Part shown: positions 1-5,363 of the stretch, piece by piece
Position numbering within the stretch: the stretch's first letter is position 1
Layout: each line of letters begins with the position of its first letter
From: Methanotrichaceae archaeon
GTDB lineage: Archaea; Halobacteriota; Methanosarcinia; Methanotrichales; Methanotrichaceae
NCBI GenBank assembly: GCA_013329455.1
Contig: DUKF01000175.1
Location: 1-13,139 of the forward strand
DNA length: 13,139 nt
Direction: 5' to 3'
Translations under genes and position numbers: made by a program
The notes under the pieces: model-generated
What the model saw: only the letters and a program-made list of their open reading frames with translations
The model's database searches: none
Told to the model about the DNA's origin: nothing

Positions 1-1
1 C

Positions 2-334
2 ATAGAGTCGATGCTCGGAAGAACCCCCGAGGAGATCCTGGGTATGCTGGAGAACGTCGACAGGGAGAACCTCGGGTTCGTCTTCGATATCGGCCACGCC
101 AACACCAACGGGAACGTTGAACAATTCCTGGCACTCAAAGACAAGATGGTTCACGTCCACGTCCACGACAACAAGGGCGCAAGGGACGAGCACCTGCCCG
201 TCAAGAGCGGCAACGTCAACTGGTCGAGGGTGGCAAAAGCCCTCAGCGGTTACGACGGCCGAATGGTGACCGAGGCCCGAACCCTCGTGCAGGGAGTACA
301 GAGCATGAGAAATTTGAAGACCTTTTTGGAGTGA
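2..334 (+). CDS. Sugar phosphate isomerase/epimerase-like TIM barrel protein, C-terminal part (5' end outside window)
   Basis: This is the C-terminal part, about 110 residues, of a xylose-isomerase-like/AP endonuclease family 2 TIM barrel. The frame is open from base 2 and ends in TGA at 332-334, so the true start lies left of the window. Visible family marks are FDIGHAN (Asp at 86-88, His at 95-97), then HVHVHDN (164-166 is the last His, followed by Asp), a DEHLP motif and a late TEAR glutamate. In this superfamily such residues bind a divalent metal on the C-terminal face of the barrel. The family holds sugar isomerases, epimerases and endonuclease IV; a fragment cannot decide between them, but the short loops favour the isomerase/epimerase side. 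The translin gene follows after 6 bases, so the two are probably cotranscribed. Confidence 0.85.
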   Translation: MESMLGRTPEEILGMLENVDRENLGFVFDIGHANTNGNVEQFLALKDKMVHVHVHDNKGARDEHLPVKSGNVNWSRVAKALSGYDGRMVTEARTLVQGVQSMRNLKTFLE

Positions 335-340
335 GCTCGG

Positions 341-988
341 ATGATATCGTCCCTTGACGACCTCGCCGAAGATATATCCAGCTACTTCGAGGCCAAAGAC
401 CAGGCGAGAGAAGAGGCGCTTCAGCTCACAAGAGTCGTGATCAGGAGGTGTGGTGCCGCCATAAGGTCGATCCACAGGGGAGAGTTCGACCGGGCGCAAG
501 ATCTCATGGATCAGGCAGGCGAGGTCCTCGCCCGGATCCAGGACCTCTTGAAAGATCATCCCGACGTCCGGTTCGCTGGCTTCGTCGACGGCGCGGAGCA
601 GGAGTACGCCGAAGCGAGGATCGTCTACTCGATCATCACAGGCCAGAGTACTCCAACGCCCGAAGAGATCGGTGTCGAGATGACCGGCTATCTTGGGGGT
701 CTTGGCGACACGACAGGAGAGCTCAGACGCCACATTCTCGACCTGATCAGGCAGGGCAGGCCCGAGGAGGGCGAGGTATACCTCGAGGCGATGGAGGAGA
801 TCTATCACCTCTTGATGTTATTCGACTATCCCGACGCCATCACCAAGGGCCTCCGCCGGAAGGGGGACATGGCCCGGTCTCTCCTGGAGAGAACCCGTGG
901 CGACCTCACCAACGCCATAGGCCAGAAGAAGCTGGAGGTCCAGATCCGAGATCTGGAGGAGAAGCTCGGGCGGTCATCATCGTCTTAG
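341..988 (+). CDS. Archaeal translin/TRAX family protein
   Basis: A 215-residue, almost fully helical protein of translin family length and layout. Translin and TRAX form ring or barrel oligomers that bind single-stranded nucleic acid, and TRAX-type subunits cleave RNA in the inner cavity with a cluster of acidic residues. The central QEYAEA segment (residues 87-92, with E88 and E91) followed by the GDTTGELRR segment (122-130, with D123) matches the places where TRAX keeps catalytic acids, so this subunit looks competent as a ribonuclease; that is inference from recalled family motifs. The C-terminal residues 187-212 look like a charged coiled helix ending in a Ser run. ATG 341 lies 6 bases after the previous stop, so it is probably in an operon with the TIM barrel gene. 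It converges on the LarA-like gene with only 7 bases between stop codons. Confidence 0.85.
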   Translation: MISSLDDLAEDISSYFEAKDQAREEALQLTRVVIRRCGAAIRSIHRGEFDRAQDLMDQAGEVLARIQDLLKDHPDVRFAGFVDGAEQEYAEARIVYSIITGQSTPTPEEIGVEMTGYLGGLGDTTGELRRHILDLIRQGRPEEGEVYLEAMEEIYHLLMLFDYPDAITKGLRRKGDMARSLLERTRGDLTNAIGQKKLEVQIRDLEEKLGRSSSS

Positions 989-998
989 AAAAATTCTA
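986..998. terminator. Small dyad formed by the two convergent stop codons
   Basis: TAGAA at 986-990 and TTCTA at 994-998 are a perfect 5-bp inverted repeat around AAA. The outer TAG on each strand is the stop codon of the translin gene (plus) and of the LarA-like gene (minus). On the minus strand the centre is a T-run (TTTTT), and on the plus strand AAAAATT. Archaeal transcription ends at short T-tracts, so minus-strand transcripts could end here. The dyad is too short to count as a proven terminator. Confidence 0.3.
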
Positions 999-2213
999 TC
1001 CTCTCGTCGCCAGGGTCTGCGCCCCGTGGGGCATGACGATGGTCCTCGCATCTTTTCCTTGTCTCTCCCGCGCCATGGTGAGAGCCTCTTCTAAGCTTTT
1101 TGCGTGCCTGAAAAAGCACATCTCCGCGAGCTTTGGCCTCATCGAGGAGACGAGGATCAGGTCTTTTTCCAGCGACTCCTTGGCGATCAGGGCCGCCTTG
1201 TGTCCTCCGAACTCGTACTCCCTTCCGAACCGCTCGACGCAGTCCTTGGCGCATTCTGCCTCCCTCGCCCAACGCTCGAAGACCGGGTGGCCCAACCCCT
1301 CGGCGCACTCGGCCAGAAGGATGAGCGATCCGCCCGGAAGGACCGCTTCCTTGGCGTTGTCCATCGCTTTTTGGGCCTGGAAGAGGTTGATGTCCTTGGG
1401 TCGGCCTCCGGCACAGGTGATCACGATCTCGGCGGGCTTGACAATTTTGCGGTACATCTCGTCCACAACTTTGGCCCCAGCCCTGTGGGCTTTGACATAA
1501 TCTCCTGCGACGGCGCGGACGATCTCTTTCTTGCTGTTCAAGACAACGTTCAAGATGAAGTCGAGACCCGCGATTCCTGCCGCCTCCTCCATGTCTAGCC
1601 GGACGGGGTTATTCAGGCTTCCCGACTTCGCCAATGGGTCCACCATCATGGCGTGGTTCTTGTTTACGGAATTTTCCGAACTTACGCCGGGAAGGAGCGC
1701 CTTAGCCCCGCCGCTGTAGCCCGCGTAGTAGTGGTACTCGATGTTTCCGGTTCCGATCTTGAGGTCAGAGGATGCCACATCCTCCAGGATCTCGACCGGA
1801 GTTCCCCGGCTCGTCTCGCCGAGGTGGACGCAAGCGTCTTTGTCGTGCTGGATGTGGGGGATGTAGGCGCAGCCGCCGAGGAGCCGATCCTCCTCCTCGA
1901 CCGTCATCTTCCTGTGGGTCCCAAGGCCGAAGACGACCAGGACCTCGGATATCCCGAGCTCCTCAAGCCTCCTGACCAGGGGCGGCAACATCTTGTGACT
2001 GGGCGCAGGTCTCGTCACGTCGCTTGCCATGATCGCAACCCTCTTGCACCTCTCGAAATCCTGGAGAGTGGGGCCGACGGGATCGTCGAGGGCCATCTCG
2101 ATCTCTTTTGTCTCATCAGGGGCGCCGGAAAGCTCATTTGGCAAAACCAGCTCAAACCTTTCGTCGTCCTCGACCTCGAGGTTCAGGTATCCGGTTCCGT
2201 ATCCTAGCTTCAT
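996..2213 (-). CDS. LarA-type nickel-dependent lactate racemase family protein (DUF2088)
   Basis: A 405-residue LarA homologue. LarA racemises lactate, and relatives racemise or epimerise other 2-hydroxyacids, using a nickel-pincer nucleotide cofactor tethered to a lysine. The expected landmarks are present in order: DVTRP (65-69), GLGTHR (H100, matching LarA His108), EYHYYAGYSGGAK (H161 and K171, matching His174 and the cofactor lysine 184) and NKNH (H187, matching His200), then a C-terminal domain with PGGSLIL (about 293-299). Length is close to the 420-odd residues of bacterial LarA, with no truncation. ATG directly follows the DUF58 stop (TGA then ATG, no gap), and GGAGG lies inside the end of the DUF58 gene, so translation is coupled. 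No larB, larC or larE cofactor genes are in the window. Substrate is unknown; the family call is firm, the lactate call is not. Confidence 0.9.
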   Translation of the reverse strand: MKLGYGTGYLNLEVEDDERFELVLPNELSGAPDETKEIEMALDDPVGPTLQDFERCKRVAIMASDVTRPAPSHKMLPPLVRRLEELGISEVLVVFGLGTHRKMTVEEEDRLLGGCAYIPHIQHDKDACVHLGETSRGTPVEILEDVASSDLKIGTGNIEYHYYAGYSGGAKALLPGVSSENSVNKNHAMMVDPLAKSGSLNNPVRLDMEEAAGIAGLDFILNVVLNSKKEIVRAVAGDYVKAHRAGAKVVDEMYRKIVKPAEIVITCAGGRPKDINLFQAQKAMDNAKEAVLPGGSLILLAECAEGLGHPVFERWAREAECAKDCVERFGREYEFGGHKAALIAKESLEKDLILVSSMRPKLAEMCFFRHAKSLEEALTMARERQGKDARTIVMPHGAQTLATRG

Positions 2214-3071
2214 TCACGCCCTCCAAACCTTCGCCCGGGAATTGACGTCCGAGAAGACTTCGAATATGGGCGTGTCGGTGGTGTAAGAAAAAAAGTCGGC
2301 TCCTACAGCGTTACACGTCTCCCTGATCCTAGCATCGTGCTCTTTCATCTTCGATATGTACTCGTCTCTCACCTTAGGCGTCACCCTCGTCATCACCGAC
2401 CGTTTCGACTCCATGTCGATGAACCGCAGGTCGCCCTCGACGTCGAGGTCGGCCTCGGTCGGGTCCAGGATTTGGATCAGTATCAGGTCGTGGCTCGAGA
2501 GCTTGTAGATGCTGGCGACGAGGCTCTCGATCTCGTCGAGAAAGTCCGAAACCATCACCACAAGGCTCGTCGACCTGATCGTCAGGTCGAACTGCTCTGC
2601 CGTCCTCTTGAAGTTGGTCCCCCCCGAGGGCGCTGTTCGGTCTAGGTCCTCGATCGCTCGAAAGAGGTTCCTCCTCCCACCTCTCGTCTCGCCCGGCTCC
2701 AGCATCTCCCCGAACTTGGATATCGAGAACTTCTCGTTCTCTTTTATCGCCATGTAGGCGAACCCCGCCGCCACCTTCGAGGCGAACCTGAACTTATCCC
2801 CATAGCTCATGCTAGAGCTAGCGTCGAGAAGTAAGTGAACCGAAAGGCTCCTCTCCTCCTCGTGCTCCCGGACGTAGAGCTTCTCGGTCCGGCCGTAGAC
2901 CTTCCAGTCGACGAACTTGAAATCATCCCCCTTCCGGTACTCCCGGTAGCCGACGGGGCTGATGCCCCGTCCCACCTTCACCGATCTCCGGGCCCCGGTA
3001 TAGGCGGTCGATACCCGTTTTCTGACAAGAAGGGTGAATCGGTCCAGCTCTGCAAGAAACTCCGTATCCAT
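2214..3071 (-). CDS. DUF58 family protein with von Willebrand A-like MIDAS
   Basis: A soluble DUF58 protein of about 285 residues. The DUF58 signature RKGDDFKFVDWK lies at about 46-57, followed by a von Willebrand A-like half with a complete metal-ion-dependent adhesion site: DASSS (D83, S85, S87), GGTNF (T152) and VSDF (D176). DUF58 proteins normally work with MoxR AAA+ ATPases as chaperones or assembly factors for enzyme or envelope complexes. I chose ATG 3071 because GAGG at 3079-3082 sits 7 bases before it; GTG 3077 would add two residues but has no spaced ribosome site. The start follows the moxR stop by 9 bases and the stop abuts the LarA-like start, so this is the middle of a translationally coupled run. 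No membrane segment is visible. Confidence 0.92.
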   Translation of the reverse strand: MDTEFLAELDRFTLLVRKRVSTAYTGARRSVKVGRGISPVGYREYRKGDDFKFVDWKVYGRTEKLYVREHEEERSLSVHLLLDASSSMSYGDKFRFASKVAAGFAYMAIKENEKFSISKFGEMLEPGETRGGRRNLFRAIEDLDRTAPSGGTNFKRTAEQFDLTIRSTSLVVMVSDFLDEIESLVASIYKLSSHDLILIQILDPTEADLDVEGDLRFIDMESKRSVMTRVTPKVRDEYISKMKEHDARIRETCNAVGADFFSYTTDTPIFEVFSDVNSRAKVWRA

Positions 3072-3080
3072 CCGCACGCC

Positions 3081-4031
3081 TCAGATCGACTTCAGTATAT
3101 CCGATACGACTTGGTCGGTGGTGACGCCTCTCCTTTCTGAATCGAAGCTCAAGATAATCCTGTGCCTGAGGATGGGATAAGCCATGACGTCCAGGTCGTC
3201 TCTGCTGACGTAGTCTCTGCCGTTCAGGAGGGCTCGTGCCTTTGAGGCGAGGATCAGGCCGATTGAGGCTCTCGGGCTCACACCGTACTCAACCCCATCC
3301 CAGCTCCTGGTGGAGATCACTGCCTTTATCGCGGCGCTTTTGAGGTCGTCGGAGATTGGAATGTCCCTTGTGAGCTGCTGGAGGGATAGTAGCTCCCTTC
3401 GGGTGATCACCCTCTCGACCTTCGGCTCCGCGTGGCCCGTGTACCTCTCCATGATCTCGTACTCCTCCTCCTGGCTGGGGTAGTCGATGTAGACTTTCAG
3501 CAGGAACCTGTCTAGCTGGGCCTCGGGAAGTGGAAATGTTCCCTCCATCTCAATGGGGTTTTGGGTTGCGAGAACGAAGAAAGGCTCCTCCAGCTTGTAG
3601 GTGTTCTTGCCGACGGTGACCTGCTTTTCCTGCATCGCCTCCAGCATCGCGCTCTGGGTTCTTGGCGAGGCCCTGTTGATCTCGTCGGCCAGAATGATGT
3701 TGGCAAAGATAGGGCCCTGCTCGAATCTGAAGATCTTGCTCCCCTCGACCTCTTCGATCAAAGTGGTGCCCGTGATGTCCGCGGGCATCAGGTCCGGAGT
3801 GCACTGAATCCTGCTGAAGTTGAGTCCAGTGGTGCTGGCAATGGTCTTGACGAGAAGCGTCTTCCCCAGGCCAGGGTTGCTCTCGAGAAGGGTGTGGCCC
3901 CCGGCCAGAATCCCCACCAGAATCTGCTCCACCACCGACTTTTGGCCTACCACCACTTTGCCGATCTCGTCTTTGATCGTCTCGAAGATGGCTGGCGCGT
4001 CCTTATAAATGTTAATCAGATCGTCTCTCAT
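3081..4031 (-). CDS. MoxR family AAA+ ATPase
   Basis: A 316-residue MoxR ATPase, full length for the family. Landmarks: VVGQ (27-30), a P-loop at SNPGLGKT (51-58), Walker B ILADEINRA (113-121), sensor 1 ATQNP (155-159), GTFPLPEAQLDRF (164-176) including the arginine-finger region, and the lid domain to the C-terminus with PILRHR. MoxR proteins act as ATP-driven chaperones together with DUF58/vWA proteins. The P-loop is slightly odd: the first Gly of GxxxxGK[ST] is Ser51. ATG 4031 is preceded by GAGGA a few bases upstream. It lies 61 bases after the membrane protein gene and just ahead of DUF58, so it is the ATPase of this operon. Confidence 0.95.
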   Translation of the reverse strand: MRDDLINIYKDAPAIFETIKDEIGKVVVGQKSVVEQILVGILAGGHTLLESNPGLGKTLLVKTIASTTGLNFSRIQCTPDLMPADITGTTLIEEVEGSKIFRFEQGPIFANIILADEINRASPRTQSAMLEAMQEKQVTVGKNTYKLEEPFFVLATQNPIEMEGTFPLPEAQLDRFLLKVYIDYPSQEEEYEIMERYTGHAEPKVERVITRRELLSLQQLTRDIPISDDLKSAAIKAVISTRSWDGVEYGVSPRASIGLILASKARALLNGRDYVSRDDLDVMAYPILRHRIILSFDSERRGVTTDQVVSDILKSI

Positions 4032-4092
4032 CTGTCCGTCCTCGGTGAGATCTACAGCTCGTTTTTTGTTCGGTTTACTATTCCGTTTCTCT

Positions 4093-4956
4093 TCAACTCG
4101 TTGCCAGGTTCTCGAAATACCTTTTGATTATCTCTCGGTGCTGGGGCGGGAGGCTCTCGATGTAAAGGTCGGTGGGTACCGCCACCCCCTCACCCGGTTC
4201 AGAGGTCTGGAATAATCGGTCCATCGGGTCTGTCTCCTTGGACCTGAACCCTGCAGCGGACCCCGGATATAGGACCAGCTCTAGGTTTACCTCCTCCAGG
4301 ATTGCAAGAGAGGGCTTTCCGTAAATCTCGCCCGAGATCCCTTGGCTTGAGGCGCCCTCCACCGGTAACTCTTCTTCACCGAATAGTTCTGCTGCCCGGT
4401 CCCTGAGATCGGTCAGAGACTTGAAGGGTTGGGGTGATATCTCCTCTCCAGTCTGGCTCTGGTTGAAGATCACAGTGAAGGCCAGGAGGAGAACCAATGT
4501 TGCGACCTTGGCCTGGAAGAGGGGCGCGCTTTTTTCGCCGAACTTCAGCCGCGTGTTATTTATCAGGTAGATGGCTCCGACTTTCGAGAGCCTCCTCTTC
4601 ACGTCTTCGGCCAGGCTCTGCATCACCACCGAGTCCGAGTCGCGGTTGTCGTAGGCTGCCTTCGTCTTCTCCGAGAGGTTCTCGTCCAGGTGGGCAAAGA
4701 GGTCGGACTTGGACCTTCGGCCCACAAGCTTTGCGCCCAACAGGCCCAGGATCAGGGAGAAGAGGACCGGAGCCGCGGCAAAAAGCGAGGCCTGCCAGTA
4801 AAACTTGAAGAAGGCGGGAATCCCCAAAAGAAGGGCGGCGATGTAGATCAAGTTCGCGATTATGCTGGCATTGAGCAGGTATAGGGACTGCTCGAACCAT
4901 CTGTAGACCCCCAAAAGCCGCCTCAGATCAGCCAGAAACTCGTATGAACTGTCCAC
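4093..4956 (-). CDS. Three-TM membrane protein of the MoxR-DUF58 operon, unrecognised family
   Basis: A 287-residue protein I cannot assign to a named family. It starts with a charged helix (1-25), has two hydrophobic segments (about 28-48 and 53-77) forming a hairpin, a hydrophilic cytoplasm-type region (78-148), a third membrane segment (149-166), and a C-terminal soluble part of about 120 residues ending in ESLPPQHREIIKRYFENL (267-284). That last segment resembles the C-terminal tails of large membrane proteins coded next to moxR/DUF58 in other prokaryotes; this is a resemblance, not a match. The start is GTG 4956; an in-frame TGA 12 bases upstream leaves no room for a longer form, and no ribosome site is visible. 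A TATA-like element about 25 bases upstream suggests a leaderless transcript. As first gene of the block, it probably anchors or receives MoxR/DUF58 activity at the membrane (inference). Confidence 0.8.
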   Translation of the reverse strand: MDSSYEFLADLRRLLGVYRWFEQSLYLLNASIIANLIYIAALLLGIPAFFKFYWQASLFAAAPVLFSLILGLLGAKLVGRRSKSDLFAHLDENLSEKTKAAYDNRDSDSVVMQSLAEDVKRRLSKVGAIYLINNTRLKFGEKSAPLFQAKVATLVLLLAFTVIFNQSQTGEEISPQPFKSLTDLRDRAAELFGEEELPVEGASSQGISGEIYGKPSLAILEEVNLELVLYPGSAAGFRSKETDPMDRLFQTSEPGEGVAVPTDLYIESLPPQHREIIKRYFENLATS

Positions 4957-4977
4957 GAGATCTATTCAGAGCCCTTA

Positions 4978-4986
4978 CTAATAAGT
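4978..4986 (-). promoter_or_regulatory. Probable TATA box of the membrane protein-moxR-DUF58-larA operon
   Basis: On the minus strand this reads ACTTATTAG. Its centre is about 26 bases before GTG 4956, the spacing expected between an archaeal TATA box and the transcript start. With no ribosome site ahead of the GTG, this fits a leaderless mRNA. The match is partial. Confidence 0.35.
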
Positions 4987-5202
4987 AGTTTCCGAGTTGA
5001 GGGGCTATTGTCGTAATCAGGCCCGTGGGGGCGTGACGTCCTTTCCGGATCATCCGGCTTGAGGTTTCAGATTCGGTCCATTCCAACGGCCGAGACCTTT
5101 CTCATCGCTTGATCTGCGGGAGACCTTGTATCAGGTCTTTGGAAGATCTCTTATAGATCCAGGTATCAGGTATAGAGCGAAAAGTAACATTCAATGAACT
5201 TA

Positions 5203-5212
5203 GGTTTATACC
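5203..5212 (+). promoter_or_regulatory. Probable TATA box of the sensor phosphatase gene
   Basis: GGTTTATACC contains TTTATA at 5205-5210. Transcription would begin near 5232, giving a leader of roughly 115 bases that starts just before the structured segment at 5243. No other equally good TATA box lies closer to the gene, apart from a weaker CTTATAGAT at about 5149-5157. Confidence 0.45.
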
Positions 5213-5242
5213 CTTTGAAGACCAGACCTATTTCGTAACCTC

Positions 5243-5326
5243 GGTCGCAGGGGCGACGATACGCCATGGGAAAGTGGGGTAAAACTCGATGATCGACTTC
5301 GTGCACGGTTCCTGGGGGAACCGACC
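5243..5326 (+). promoter_or_regulatory. Dyad-rich 5' leader of the sensor phosphatase mRNA
   Basis: GGTC (5243-5246) can pair with GACC (5323-5326), enclosing GTCG/CGAC (5244-5247 with 5254-5257, or alternatively GGCG 5252-5255 with CGCC 5262-5265), TCGA/TCGA (5286-5289 with 5293-5296) and a 7-bp hairpin CGGTTCC-TGGG-GGAACCG (5306-5323). This could fold as a closed multi-branch RNA, with the last hairpin stacked on the closing stem. I could not match it to a riboswitch class I know. GC-rich DNA gives such pairings by chance, so the call is tentative. Confidence 0.3.
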
Positions 5327-5363
5327 TATCAGGATACCCAAGAAAAATGACCAAGATTTCTAG
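5289..5363 (+). CDS. Possible 24-codon upstream ORF overlapping the sensor phosphatase start
   Basis: ATG 5289 opens a 24-codon frame starting MIDFVHGSWG that ends at TAG 5361-5363, 14 bases inside the sensor phosphatase gene. A still shorter frame (ATG 5266, 8 codons) ends at TGA 5290-5292, overlapping this ATG as ATGA. The main gene has no good ribosome site, so re-initiation after a short leader frame is conceivable. Such short frames are common by chance and no homology is recognised. Confidence 0.2.
   Translation: MIDFVHGSWGNRPIRIPKKNDQDF

Larger units (their letters stand above)
4957..5346. other. Divergent intergenic region between the moxR operon and the sensor phosphatase
   Basis: There are 390 bases without a convincing protein gene. 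The left end holds the minus-strand promoter. The middle has a 6-bp inverted repeat AGACCT/AGGTCT (5121-5126 and 5133-5138) and three copies of TATCAGG (5129-5135, 5164-5170, 5327-5333), the first two extended to GTATCAGGT. The right part holds a plus-strand TATA box (5205-5210) and a leader with dyads. The repeats are candidate operator sites; nothing proves it. Confidence 0.5.

Noticed and set aside
448..1500. 350-codon plus-strand frame across the translin and larA genes
   Set aside because: It is an overlapping Arg/Pro-rich shadow of two well-supported genes on both strands.
5243..5326. Known riboswitch (cyclic-di-GMP, fluoride, TPP and cobalamin considered)
   Set aside because: The stems do not carry the conserved loops of these classes, so only an unnamed structured leader is reported.
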